Origin: Actinospineispora eucalypti
GTDB lineage: Bacteria > Actinomycetota > Actinomycetes > Mycobacteriales > Pseudonocardiaceae
Length of the DNA: 64,000 bases
Assembly: GCA_014208095.1 (NCBI GenBank)
Contig: JACHMT010000001.1
Span: forward strand, 124,001-188,000
Direction: 5' to 3'
The notes under the pieces were generated by a model, which saw nothing but the letters and a program-made list of their open reading frames with translations, was not told the DNA's origin and searched no databases. The position numbers and the translations under genes are program-made. This document shows positions 43,022 through 51,786 of this stretch, piece by piece. Position 1 is the stretch's first letter; each line of letters begins with the position of its first letter.

Positions 43022-44539
43022 GTGAGTTCTCCGCGACCGGTGTCCCCGGAGTCGACGCCGCGCGTCGTGCCGAGCTGGACCGAACCGATCGCCGCGTCGG
43101 CCAGTGCGCCGTTCGGTGGGCCGTTGGGCCGGCATGCCCTGGTCGGCCGGGCCCGGTTCTGGACGCCGCTGCGCGTGGTGCTGCTGTACGCGGTGCTGGT
43201 ATTGGCGCTCGGCTGGTTGGTCAAGGCGCCGTGCATCCAGCAGACCCTCGGCCCGAACGGCCACCTGACCCTGGACTGGTCGGCGGGCCGGCAGTACGTG
43301 GCGATGTGCTACAGCGACGTGGTCACCCTGTACGGCGACCACCGGCTGACCGGCGGGCTGCCCTACGCGACGCACTGGAACGCGGCCGACCCGTCCGGCG
43401 GCCCGGAACGCGTCCAGTACATGGACTACCCGGTGGTCACCGGCTTCTTCCTGTGGCTGACCGCGCGCGTCGCGGTGCGCTACGAGGAGCTGAGCTCGGC
43501 GGTCGGCGTGCTGCCCACCGGGCTGCCCGAGGTGGTGTTCTTCGACCTGGTGGCCGGGTTGCTCGCGGCGGCCTGGCTGGTGGTGGTGTGGCTGGTCCAC
43601 CGCTCGCGCCCGAACCGGCCGTGGGACGCGGCGCTGGTCGCGCTGTCTCCGCTGGCCCTGCTGCACGTGTTCACCGGCACTGATGCGCTCGCCGTGGCGG
43701 CCGCCGCCGGCGGGTTGTACCTGTTCGGCCGGCGCCGGCCGGGCTGGGCCGGCGTGCTGCTCGGCGTCGCCGCCGCCACCAAGCTGTACGCCGCGCTGCT
43801 GCTCGTTCCGCTGCTGCTGATCGGCTGGCGGCGGCGCCGGGACGCGCGCGCCGCGGGCTCGAGGGCGCCCGACATGCTGACGCGGCGGACGGCGCTGGTC
43901 GCCGTGTTCACCTGGCTGGTGGTGAACCTGCCGATCGCGGTGCCGTACACCTACGGCTGGCTGGAGACTCTCCGCGTCGGCCTGAACGCCACCGCCGCGC
44001 CGGACTCGCTGTACTTCGTGCTCAGTTACTTCACCGGATGGCCCGGCTTCGACGGTGAGCTGCTGCCCGGCGAGGTGCCGTTCCGGCTGAACCAGGTCAT
44101 GCTGGCGCTGATAGTGCTGTGCTGCGTGGCGCTGGCGGTACTGGTGTGGCGGTCCCCGGCGCCACCCCGGCTGGCCGGCATGTGCTTCCTCATGGTGGCG
44201 GCGTTGCTGCTGGTCAACAAGTCGTGGAGCCCGCAGTTCTCGCTCTGGCTGGTACCGCTGGCGGTGCTTGCGCTGCCCCGCTGGCGGTTGCTGCTCACCT
44301 GGATGACCATCGACGCGCTGATCTGGGTGCCCCGGATGTTCTACTACCTGGGAGTCGAGAACAAGGGCCTGCCGCCGGACTTCTTCCTGGCCGCCGTCCT
44401 GGTCCGGGACGCGGTGGTGATCGCCCTCATGGCCCTGGTCGTCCGCGCCACCCTCCGCCCCCCGCCCACCCCCGACCCCGACTGGCCCTCCCCGATTCAG
44501 TCACTCCAGCACGCCGATTCAGTCGGTTCAGCATGCTGA
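43022..44539 (+). CDS. GT87-like polyprenyl-phosphate-dependent glycosyltransferase (Rv0051-like)
   Basis: A 505-aa polytopic membrane protein with about ten hydrophobic segments of the GT87 (DUF2029) family. It has the periplasmic signature CYSDVVTLYGDHRLTGGLPY and YMDYPVVTGFFLWL, plus GVAAATKLYAALLLVPLLL. Members transfer mannose or other sugars from polyprenyl donors to lipids or glycans. The last 15 residues (PIQSLQHADSVGSAC) are encoded by the 22-bp repeat array that follows, which also supplies the TGA. Confidence 0.87.
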   Translation: MSSPRPVSPESTPRVVPSWTEPIAASASAPFGGPLGRHALVGRARFWTPLRVVLLYAVLVLALGWLVKAPCIQQTLGPNGHLTLDWSAGRQYVAMCYSDVVTLYGDHRLTGGLPYATHWNAADPSGGPERVQYMDYPVVTGFFLWLTARVAVRYEELSSAVGVLPTGLPEVVFFDLVAGLLAAAWLVVVWLVHRSRPNRPWDAALVALSPLALLHVFTGTDALAVAAAAGGLYLFGRRRPGWAGVLLGVAAATKLYAALLLVPLLLIGWRRRRDARAAGSRAPDMLTRRTALVAVFTWLVVNLPIAVPYTYGWLETLRVGLNATAAPDSLYFVLSYFTGWPGFDGELLPGEVPFRLNQVMLALIVLCCVALAVLVWRSPAPPRLAGMCFLMVAALLLVNKSWSPQFSLWLVPLAVLALPRWRLLLTWMTIDALIWVPRMFYYLGVENKGLPPDFFLAAVLVRDAVVIALMALVVRATLRPPPTPDPDWPSPIQSLQHADSVGSAC

Positions 44540-44666
44540 TTCAGTCACTTCAGCATGCTGGTTCAGTCACTCCAGCATGCTGATTCAGTCGCTTCAGCAT
44601 GCTGGTTCGGTCGATTCAGCACGCCGATTTGGTCGGTTCAGCGGGCTGACTCGGTCACTCCGGCCA
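44491..44666. repeat. 22-bp tandem array, TGATTCAG family, at GT87/HD convergent junction
   Basis: Eight 22-bp units run from 44491, with consensus TGATTCAGTCACTTCAGC. Two units lie inside the GT87 frame before its stop TGA (44537-44539, start of TGATTCAG). The eighth unit holds the HD gene stop (TCA at 44655-44657). All units have the same orientation here. Confidence 0.92.
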
Positions 44667-45293
44667 GGCGTTGCCTTCGATCACCTCGACGAAGTCGGTG
44701 CGCACGAACCCGGGCGCGAAGTGTGCCAGGACGTCCGCGTTGACCGTGCCGAAGGTGCTGTCCGGGCGGTCCCGGAAGCCGTTGGTGAAGGCGGCCAGGA
44801 TCTGCCGCTTGAAGTCCGGGCGGGGGTGGGCCTCGGTGACCGCGCGGATGTCGTCGGCGGCGAGGTCGTGGTAGCCGATGCCCAGCACGTCGGTCTCCAC
44901 CCCGGCGGTGACCAGGGCGATCTCCGGCGCCATGAACTCCGGGATGCCCGGCGTGGTGTGCAGCGCGATGGCCGTCCAGACCCGGGTCGCCGCGTGCTCG
45001 GCGATGCCGTGCGCGGTCAGGAAGCGGCGGGCCTCGTCCGCGCCGTCCACCTCGAAACGCTGGTGCGCGGTGCGGTATTTGTCGGTGAGGCCCAGGTCGT
45101 GGAACATCGCGCCGACGTAGAGCAGCTCCGGATCCGGCCGCAGGCCCCGGCGGCGGCCCTGCAGCATGCCGAACAGGTACACCCGGCGCGAGTGGTGGAA
45201 CAGCAGCGGTGATGCCGCCTCCCGGACCAGCTCGGTGGCCTCGCGCACCACGCGGCTGTCCGGGACGGCGATCCCGGCGATGGTTTCTGTCAT
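44655..45293 (-). CDS. HD domain protein (cyanamide hydratase-like)
   Basis: A 212-aa HD-superfamily hydrolase. Metal motifs are HHSRRVYLFG near residue 33, the HD pair in YVGAMFHDLGL near 67 and ALHTTPGIPEFM further on. It resembles the cyanamide hydratase-like HD proteins in which a lone HD domain acts on small nitrogen compounds. It is divergent from the GlxA-type regulator, a probable partner. Start ATG 45293. The substrate is unknown. Confidence 0.85.
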   Translation of the reverse strand: MTETIAGIAVPDSRVVREATELVREAASPLLFHHSRRVYLFGMLQGRRRGLRPDPELLYVGAMFHDLGLTDKYRTAHQRFEVDGADEARRFLTAHGIAEHAATRVWTAIALHTTPGIPEFMAPEIALVTAGVETDVLGIGYHDLAADDIRAVTEAHPRPDFKRQILAAFTNGFRDRPDSTFGTVNADVLAHFAPGFVRTDFVEVIEGNAWPE

Positions 45294-45381
45294 GTGAACC
45301 AATCTGCGCGCCGAGGGGTGGCCGAGCCATGTCCTTTCCGTCAGGATGTCCACAGATTCGGACAAAGGCCGGGGAGGTTCG

Positions 45382-46341
45382 GTGCCGCACCGAGTGGGTG
45401 TGCTGCTCTTCCCCGGGGTGACGCTGCTGGACGTGGCCGGCCCGGCCGAGGTGTTCAGCGAGGCCAACCGGTACGGCGCCGACTACCGGGTGATCACCTG
45501 CTCGACCGACGGCCGTCCGGTGCGCTCCTCCACCGGCATCCAGCTCGCCGCCGACGCGCCGGTTTCCGACGTTGCCGACCTCGACACCGTGGTGCTGCCC
45601 GGCTCGGAGGACCTGGCCACGTTGCCCATCGAGCCGGACCTGGTCCGGGCGGCCGGGCAACTGGCTCGCGGCGCCGGCCGGGTGGCGTCCATCTGCACGG
45701 GTGCATTCCTGCTCGCCGCCACCGGCCGGCTCGACGGCCGCCGGGCCACCACGCACTGGCGGCACGGCACCGCACTGGCCCGCCGCCATCCCCGGGTCAC
45801 GGTCGAGCTGGACGCGATCTTCGTGGCGGACGGCCCGATCGCCACCTCGGCCGGCGTCACTGCCGGCATCGACCTGGCACTGGCCATGGTCGAGCGCGAC
45901 CACGGCCCGGAGCTGACCCGGGACGTGGCGAAATCACTAGTGGTGTTCTTGCAGCGGCCGGGCGGGCAGTCGCAGTTCTCCGCGCCGTCCCGCACGCCCC
46001 GGCCGCGTAGCCAACCGCTGCGCGCGTTGCTGGACGCCGTCGCCGCCGACCCGGCGGGCCGTCACTCGGTGCCCCGGTTGGCGGCCGCCGCCGGGATGAG
46101 CCCGCGCCACCTGACCCGGCTGTTCCGCAGCGAGCTCGGCGTCACGCCGGCCCGCTACGTGGAGCGGATGCGGCTGGAGGCGGCGCAGCTGCTGCTGGAG
46201 GCCGGGCACAGCGTCGGCTCGGCCGCCGAGCGCAGCGGTTTCGGCAGCGACGAGAGCCTCCGCCGGGCGTTCGTCACCCACCTCGGCATCCCTCCCGCCG
46301 CCTACCGCCGCCGGTTCGCGAGCACCCACCCCGGCGGCTGA
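45382..46341 (+). CDS. GlxA family AraC-type transcriptional regulator
   Basis: About 319 aa: an N-terminal DJ-1/PfpI-like domain (VGVLLFPGVTLLDVAGPAEVFS, then SICTGAFLLAATGRLDGRRATTHW) and a C-terminal AraC double helix-turn-helix (VPRLAAAAGMSPRHLTRLFR, then SVGSAAERSGFGSDESLRRA). GTG 45382 is chosen for the GGGGAGG upstream and the usual family start; ATG 45346 in the same frame is an alternative. It shares the divergent promoter region with the HD gene, which it may control. Confidence 0.88.
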   Translation: MPHRVGVLLFPGVTLLDVAGPAEVFSEANRYGADYRVITCSTDGRPVRSSTGIQLAADAPVSDVADLDTVVLPGSEDLATLPIEPDLVRAAGQLARGAGRVASICTGAFLLAATGRLDGRRATTHWRHGTALARRHPRVTVELDAIFVADGPIATSAGVTAGIDLALAMVERDHGPELTRDVAKSLVVFLQRPGGQSQFSAPSRTPRPRSQPLRALLDAVAADPAGRHSVPRLAAAAGMSPRHLTRLFRSELGVTPARYVERMRLEAAQLLLEAGHSVGSAAERSGFGSDESLRRAFVTHLGIPPAAYRRRFASTHPGG

Positions 46342-46430
46342 CCCGCGCCGGTACGCCCACGGATGGCTTTCGTCGCCCATGCGCCCGCGGCGAGCGCCGC
46401 CCGTACGGCGCCGCCGACTTGGTGCGCATG

Positions 46431-46562
46431 GAAGTGCCGACTCGCGCTTACAGAAGTGCCGACTCGCGCTTACGGAAATGCCGACTCGCGCTCACAAAAG
46501 TGCCGACTCGCGCTCACAGAAGTGCCGACTCGCGCTCAAGGAAGTGCCGACTCGCGCGGGTG
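46431..46562. repeat. 22-bp tandem array, CCGACTCGC family, between GlxA-type gene and M13 peptidase
   Basis: Six units of 22 bp start at 46431, 46453, 46475, 46497, 46519 and 46541. Each reads GAAGTGCCGACTCGCGCT followed by a 4-nt variable end. It fills most of the convergent gap and ends 7 bp from the TAA stop of the peptidase gene. Confidence 0.92.
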
Positions 46563-46569
46563 GGTCGGG

Positions 46570-48615
46570 TTACCAGATGTGGATGCGGTCGGCGGGGGGC
46601 TTGTACATGCGGTCGGTGGGTTTTACGTCGAAGGCTTGGTAGAAGGCGTCGACGTTGGGGAGGACGCCGTTGCTGCGGTATTGGCCGGGGCTGTGGGGGT
46701 CGGTGCGGAGGCTTTGGCGGAGGGATTCGTCGCGTTCCTTGGAGCGCCAGATTTGGGCGTAGCCCATGAAGAAGCGTTGTTCGCCGGTGAAGCCGTCGAT
46801 CACCGGGCCGGGGGTGCCGCCGGGTAGGGAGGCCTGGTAGGCGCGGTGGGAGACGGTGAGGCCGGACAGGTCGGCGATGTTCTCGCCCAGGGTGAGCTCG
46901 CCGTTGATGGTGGCGTCCGGGACGGGGTGGTAGGCGTTGTACTGGGCGATGAGTGCGGTGGTCTTGGCCTTGAACCGCGCGGCGTCCTCGGGGGTCCACC
47001 AGTCGCGCAGGTTGCCGTCGCCGTCGTACTTGCTGCCCTGGTCGTCGAAGGCGTGGCTGATCTCGTGGCCGATCACCGCGCCGATCGCGCCGTAGTTGAC
47101 CGCGTCATCGGCGCGGGCGTCGAAGAACGGGGGTTGCAGGATCGCGGCCGGGAAGACGATCTCGTTCATCGACGGGCTGTAGTAGGCGTTGACCGTCTGC
47201 GGGTCCATGAACCACTCTTCGCGGTCCACCGGTTTGCCCAGCTTGTCCAGGGCGATCTGGTGCTCGAAGCGGGAGGTGCGCTTCATGTTGCCGACCAGGT
47301 CGCCGCGCTGGATGTCCAGGCTGGTGTAGTCCCGCCACTTGTTCGGGTAGCCGATCTTGACGGCCAGCTTGTTCAGCTTGTCCTCGGCGGCCTTGCGGGT
47401 GGCCGGGGACATCCAGTCCAGGTTGTTGATCGAGCCCCGGTAGGCGTTGATGATGTTGTGCACCAGTGCGTCCGCGCGCTGCTTGGCCTCCGGCGGGAAG
47501 TAGCTCTGCACGTAGAGTTTGCCCAGCGCCTCGCCCATCGAGCCGTTGACCGCCGCTACGCCGCGCCGCCAGCGTTCCCGGTTCTGTTCCCGGCCGCCGA
47601 GCACCTTGCCGACGAAGTCGAACCGGGTGTCCACGAAGTCCTTGCTCAGGTAGGGCGCGTAGTCGGTGATCTCCTGCCAGCGCAGGTAGTCCTTCCAGGT
47701 GTCCAGGGGCACGCTGGTGAGCAGCCCGGACAGGGTGTTGAAGAAGCTGGGCTGGCCGATCACCATGGCCGGCTGGTCGGTGACGCCGGCGGCGGCCAGA
47801 TAGGCCGACCAGTCGATGCCGGTGGCCTTGGTCGCGTCGGGGATGGTGAACTTGTTGTAGGTGGCGATCGCATCGCGGTTCTGCACCTTCGACCACTTGG
47901 CCTGGGCCAGCTTGGTCTCCAGGTCGAGTACACGGCCGGCGGCGCCGTCCGGGTCGGGCAGGCCGGCCAGGCGCAGCATCTTGGCCACGTAGGTGCGGTA
48001 CTGGTCGCGGATGCCGACCATCTTCGGGTCGCCCGACAGGTAGTAGTCGCGGTCGGGCAGCGCGGTGCCGCCCTGGTTCACGCTGGTGATGTAGCGGGTG
48101 GCGTCCTTGGAGTCCTGGTCGACGCCCAGCCCGATCGGGTTGGACTGGCCGAACTTCTGGATCTCGCCCAGGTGCTTGAGAAGGTCCTGAGGCGTGGCCA
48201 GCTTGTTGATCGCGTCGAAGTCGGGTTGCAGGGGTTGCGCGCCCAGCTGGTCCAGCCGCTGGGTGTCCATGAAGCTGCCGAACAGGTCACCGAGCTTGCG
48301 CCGGTCCGGGTCGTCGCCGCCGTCGCGCGCGGCGTCCTCGATCAGCGTGTGCTGGTTCTCCTCCGAGCGCAGCGCCAGCTGGGTGAACGAGCCGTACTCG
48401 GACATGTCCGGCGGGATCTGCGTGTTCCGGATCCAGGTGCCGTTCACGAACGCGTAGGTGTCGTCCTGCGGCCGAACCGCCCGGTCGAACCCGGCCAGGT
48501 CCAGCCCCGACGTGGGGGGCGGCGGCGGAGGAGCCGGTGACCCACAAGCCGCACTGACCCCGACCGTCATCGCCCCGACCAGCACCGCACACCGCCGTGC
48601 CCAACTCCGCGTCAT
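46570..48615 (-). CDS. M13 family zinc metallopeptidase, lipoprotein
   Basis: A 681-aa neprilysin-like endopeptidase. The lipoprotein signal ends at SAAC (residue 24). The zinc site HEISHAFDDQG lies near residue 525, with the third ligand in GENIADLSGLT, and the substrate-binding NAYYSPSMNEIVFPAAIL precedes them. The C-terminus ends HIW, close to the family's usual RVW/VW end. It would act outside the membrane on peptides. Homologous to mycobacterial Zmp-type peptidases by family. Confidence 0.93.
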   Translation of the reverse strand: MTRSWARRCAVLVGAMTVGVSAACGSPAPPPPPPTSGLDLAGFDRAVRPQDDTYAFVNGTWIRNTQIPPDMSEYGSFTQLALRSEENQHTLIEDAARDGGDDPDRRKLGDLFGSFMDTQRLDQLGAQPLQPDFDAINKLATPQDLLKHLGEIQKFGQSNPIGLGVDQDSKDATRYITSVNQGGTALPDRDYYLSGDPKMVGIRDQYRTYVAKMLRLAGLPDPDGAAGRVLDLETKLAQAKWSKVQNRDAIATYNKFTIPDATKATGIDWSAYLAAAGVTDQPAMVIGQPSFFNTLSGLLTSVPLDTWKDYLRWQEITDYAPYLSKDFVDTRFDFVGKVLGGREQNRERWRRGVAAVNGSMGEALGKLYVQSYFPPEAKQRADALVHNIINAYRGSINNLDWMSPATRKAAEDKLNKLAVKIGYPNKWRDYTSLDIQRGDLVGNMKRTSRFEHQIALDKLGKPVDREEWFMDPQTVNAYYSPSMNEIVFPAAILQPPFFDARADDAVNYGAIGAVIGHEISHAFDDQGSKYDGDGNLRDWWTPEDAARFKAKTTALIAQYNAYHPVPDATINGELTLGENIADLSGLTVSHRAYQASLPGGTPGPVIDGFTGEQRFFMGYAQIWRSKERDESLRQSLRTDPHSPGQYRSNGVLPNVDAFYQAFDVKPTDRMYKPPADRIHIW

Positions 48616-48690
48616 CCACCCACCCTAGAAGCGCCCCCACTCCCCACCCCGCCCGGGCGCCCCACCGGTGTGTCGCCCTCCCAACCCCGC

Positions 48691-48776
48691 GAGTCGGGGA
48701 TCCAGGTACGGCGAGTTGGGACTTGGGGTACGGCGAGTTGGGGGTTCAGGTACGGCGAGTCGGGGTTGGGGTGCGG
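48691..48776. repeat. 22-bp tandem array, CCGACTCGC family, upstream of the Nudix gene
   Basis: Four units (48691, 48713, 48735, 48757; the last short) begin GAGTC or GAGTT and end GGTACGGC. They are the reverse complement of the array at 36837. This copy lies between divergent genes, unlike the others. Confidence 0.88.
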
Positions 48777-48890
48777 TGGAGGCATTCGTCCGGAGGTAGA
48801 GGCGCGGATGACCGGATCGACGACGTTGGATCGCGCACCGGCGCCGGCGAGGTCACTCCTGGCCAACCGGCGTCCCGGTGCCCGTCGGCT

Positions 48891-48896
48891 TAGGGT
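48891..48896 (+). promoter_or_regulatory. -10 box for leaderless Nudix gene
   Basis: TAGGGT lies 6 nt before ATG 48903. Confidence 0.5.
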
Positions 48897-48902
48897 GAGC
48901 GG

Positions 48903-49535
48903 ATGGTGCCCACGCTGACCGAGTCGTCCGTGCGGGCCGTGCTGGACGGGTTCGACCGCCGGGGCGTCGAGCTGAATGACCGGCGCGCGGCGGCGGTGGC
49001 GATCACCATCGTCCGCACCGCCACCGCCGGCGAACAGATCCTGCTCACCCGGCGGGCGCCGAAGATGCGCCGGCACGCCGGCCAGTGGGCACTGCCCGGC
49101 GGCCGGGTGGACGAGGGCGAGTCGGTGATCGACGCCGCGCGCCGTGAGCTGGCCGAGGAAGTGGGCCTGGAACTGCCCGAGCGATCCGTACTGGGCCTGC
49201 TCGACGACTACCCGACAAGGTCCGGGTTCGTGATGACACCCGTGGTGCTGTGGGCCGGCGAGGTGAGTGGCCGGCCGCGCCCCGGCGCCCGCCAGCTGCG
49301 CCCGGACCCCGGCGAGGTGGCCGCCGTCTACGGCGTGCCGACCGAGCAGCTGGACATCGAGCCGATCTTCATCACGATCCCCGAGTCGGACCGCCCGGTG
49401 ATTCGGCTGCCGCTGATGAACCGGTACGTGCATGCCCCGACGGGAGCGGTGCTCTATCAGTTCCGGGAGCTGGTGCTGCGGGGCCGGCCGACGCGAGTTG
49501 ATCACCTGGAGCAGCCGGTGTTCGCGTGGCGCTAG
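48903..49535 (+). CDS. Nudix hydrolase, CoA-pyrophosphatase-like
   Basis: A 210-aa Nudix protein. The NudL-type motif LLTRRAPKMRRHAGQWALPG precedes a Nudix box GGRVDEGESVIDAARRELAE then EVGL. This pattern is that of coenzyme A pyrophosphatases, although other CoA-like or nucleotide substrates are possible. The last 164 bp overlap the convergent membrane-protein gene in another frame. Confidence 0.88.
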   Translation: MVPTLTESSVRAVLDGFDRRGVELNDRRAAAVAITIVRTATAGEQILLTRRAPKMRRHAGQWALPGGRVDEGESVIDAARRELAEEVGLELPERSVLGLLDDYPTRSGFVMTPVVLWAGEVSGRPRPGARQLRPDPGEVAAVYGVPTEQLDIEPIFITIPESDRPVIRLPLMNRYVHAPTGAVLYQFRELVLRGRPTRVDHLEQPVFAWR

Positions 49536-50811
49536 GCACGCACGCCTCGGCGAACAGGAAGACCCCGAACAGCGCGACCAGCAGCGCCGCCCGCCCCCAC
49601 ACCCCGACGATCACCGCCTGCGCGGCGAGGCCGGAGTAGATCTCGTAGTCGGTGCCCCGGGTGAACGCCACGTAGAAGTAGCGGAAGATGCCGATGCCGA
49701 TCGCCAGGTCGGCGAGGAAGTACCCGGCTATCCACCCCCAGCGCACCCGCAGCAACGCGAAGAACGGAAGTATCCACAGCGCGTACTGCGGCGAGTGCAC
49801 CTTGTGCAGCAGCAGGAACCCGGCCAGCATCGCCGCGCTCACCGGGATCCACGGGTATACGCCGTCACGCCGGTACCGCCACCAGCCGATGCCCAGCGCC
49901 ACCGCGAAGGACACCAGCACGGCGGCCGGCGAGGCCCAGTCCACCATCGCCTGGAAGGCGGCGTTCTCCGGGTCGGAGTGAGGCCGGAAACCCCAGTACC
50001 AGATCGAGTTGGTGGTGAGGTCGACCTTGCGCAGGCCCTGGAAGGTGAACGCGGCCAGCCAGCCCCGGTAGCCGAACAGGGCGAACGGCAGGTTCACCGC
50101 GATCACCGTGGCCGCCGCCGAGCCGAGCACCCGCAGCGTCCCGCCCCAGTCGTAGCGGGGCCGGGAGGCGGTCAGAACGTAGAGCGCCAACGGTGCCAAG
50201 AACATTGCCGGATAGAGCTTGAACGCGAACCCGAGTCCCAGCAGCACCCCGGCCCAGCAACCCCGTCGCGCCACCGAAGCCGAACCGGGCCGGTGCATCA
50301 CCCACACCGCGGCCACCGTGGCTGCCACCGCCGGCAGGTCCCAGTTGTGGAAGGCGTACAGGAACAGCGGCGGCCCGACCGCCCACAACAGCGACCGCCA
50401 GCCGGCCAGCTGGGCGAGCAGATAACCCACGAGCAGCCCGAACGGTGCCAACAACAACGCGGTACCCAGCAGAAACGCCCCGTCGGTGTGCGCGAACAGC
50501 GCACCTGTCCACATGAGCAGCCCGGTCAGCACCGGATACTCCACAGCCCCGCCGTAGAGCGAGCCGTCGGCGTCGATCCCGCCGTGTACGTAGGGAAAGA
50601 CGTGCCGGTCGATGTCCCGGCCTATCCACAGGTGCTGTACGTCGGAGTAGCAGACGTCCCGGTCCTTGCGCACCTGGTAGGCCGGCTCGGTGCGGCCGTA
50701 CGAGTCATACGTCGGCCCGACGCACCGCGCCTTGTTCTGGTAGCTGACCACCATGGTCAGCCAGCACAGCAGCGTCACCAGGAGCAGCCCGCTGGCGCCG
50801 AGCCGCCTCAC
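49372..50811 (-). CDS. GT87-like integral membrane glycosyltransferase
   Basis: A 479-aa polytopic protein similar in plan to the GT87 protein at 43022: CYSDVQHLWIGRDIDRHVFPY, then GAVEYPVLTGLLMW, GLGFAFKLYPAMFLAPLALY and LHKVHSPQYALWILPFF. About ten membrane segments. The final 70 residues are a hydrophilic Pro/Ala/Ser tail, of which about 54 residues are encoded opposite the end of the Nudix gene. Substrate unknown; probably polyprenyl-phosphate sugar transfer outside the membrane. Confidence 0.85.
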   Translation of the reverse strand: MRRLGASGLLLVTLLCWLTMVVSYQNKARCVGPTYDSYGRTEPAYQVRKDRDVCYSDVQHLWIGRDIDRHVFPYVHGGIDADGSLYGGAVEYPVLTGLLMWTGALFAHTDGAFLLGTALLLAPFGLLVGYLLAQLAGWRSLLWAVGPPLFLYAFHNWDLPAVAATVAAVWVMHRPGSASVARRGCWAGVLLGLGFAFKLYPAMFLAPLALYVLTASRPRYDWGGTLRVLGSAAATVIAVNLPFALFGYRGWLAAFTFQGLRKVDLTTNSIWYWGFRPHSDPENAAFQAMVDWASPAAVLVSFAVALGIGWWRYRRDGVYPWIPVSAAMLAGFLLLHKVHSPQYALWILPFFALLRVRWGWIAGYFLADLAIGIGIFRYFYVAFTRGTDYEIYSGLAAQAVIVGVWGRAALLVALFGVFLFAEACVPSATRTPAAPGDQLASAGPAAPAPGTDRAPLPSGHARTGSSAAAESPGGPTRGS

Positions 50812-50822
50812 CCGAGTCGCCC

Positions 50823-51608
50823 TCAGCTCAGGTGTTTACGCAGGTAGGAGATGTCCTCGGCCATGCCCTCGGCCGGTGTCTCCACCACCACCGGGGCGCC
50901 GGCGGCGGCGCACACCGCGACCAGTTGGTCCGGGTCGATCGTCCCGGCGGCGATGTTGGCGTGCCGGTCCCGGGCGGAGTTGAACTCGTCGCGCGAGTTG
51001 TTCAGGTGCACCAGGTCGATCCGGCCGGTGATCGCCTTGGCCCGTTCGACCACGTCCACCAGGTCCTCGCCGCCGGCGAACGCGTGGCAGGTGTCCAGGC
51101 AGAACCCGGCGCCGTAGTCGCCGACCGCGTCCCACAGCCGGGCCAGCGCGTCGAACCGCCGGGCCATCGCGTTGTCCCCGCCGGCGGTGTTCTCGATCAG
51201 GATCGGCACCGCGAATCCGCCGGCGTCGTCCTGCTGGCGGGCGAAGAACTTGCGCCAGTTGTCCACACCCACCCCGGGTTCCTCCCCGGCCGTGACGTGC
51301 CCGCCGTGCACCACCAGCCCCTGGGCGCCGACGGCGGCCGCGCCTTCCGCGTGCTGCTGCACCAGCTTGCGCGAGGGAATGCGGATCCGGTTGTTGGTGG
51401 ACGCCAGGTTCACCACGTACGGGGAGTGCACGAACACCGTCATCTCGCCCCGTGCGGCGGCGTCCGCGATCGTCGCCGCCATCGGGTGCGCGGGCGGCTT
51501 CTTCCAGCCCTGCGGGTCGGCCAGGAAGAATTGCATCACCTCGGCACCGCACTCGGCGGCCGAGCCCAGCGGGTCCGCGTCGGACCGGACGTGTGCGCCG
51601 ATTCGCAT
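50823..51608 (-). CDS. nfo: Deoxyribonuclease IV (endonuclease IV)
   Basis: A 261-aa TIM-barrel AP endonuclease for base-excision repair. Metal-binding blocks visible are IGAHVRSDADPLGSAAE at the N-terminus, FVHSPYVVNLAS, VVHGGHVTAGEEPG, LIENTAGGDN, FCLDTCHAFAGG and LVHLNNSRDEFNSARDRHANI. ATG 51608. It lies 11 bp after the upstream GT87-like gene, so the two are probably co-transcribed. Confidence 0.95.
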   Translation of the reverse strand: MRIGAHVRSDADPLGSAAECGAEVMQFFLADPQGWKKPPAHPMAATIADAAARGEMTVFVHSPYVVNLASTNNRIRIPSRKLVQQHAEGAAAVGAQGLVVHGGHVTAGEEPGVGVDNWRKFFARQQDDAGGFAVPILIENTAGGDNAMARRFDALARLWDAVGDYGAGFCLDTCHAFAGGEDLVDVVERAKAITGRIDLVHLNNSRDEFNSARDRHANIAAGTIDPDQLVAVCAAAGAPVVVETPAEGMAEDISYLRKHLS

Positions 51609-51786
51609 GCTTGCGACCCTACTGCGGCCTCGGTCGGCACCCGGTCGCGGAGGGTCTCATCACCCGTTGGTAACCTTGACTACCGAGCGCCGAGGTGTTT
51701 CATCGGAAACTGTCGGTGCCAGTTGAGACCCTCCTGCCGCGGACGGACCGCGGCCGCCAACAGTCCACAGGAGGTATGTGGTTCTC

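Noticed and set aside
42826..46562. CRISPR array
   Set aside because: The 22-bp arrays have no spacers between units, the units diverge and no cas genes are present.
51695..51710. Possible fourth parS upstream of rpsF (TGTTTCATCGGAAAC)
   Set aside because: Three central bases differ from parS, including the CG step of CACGTG.
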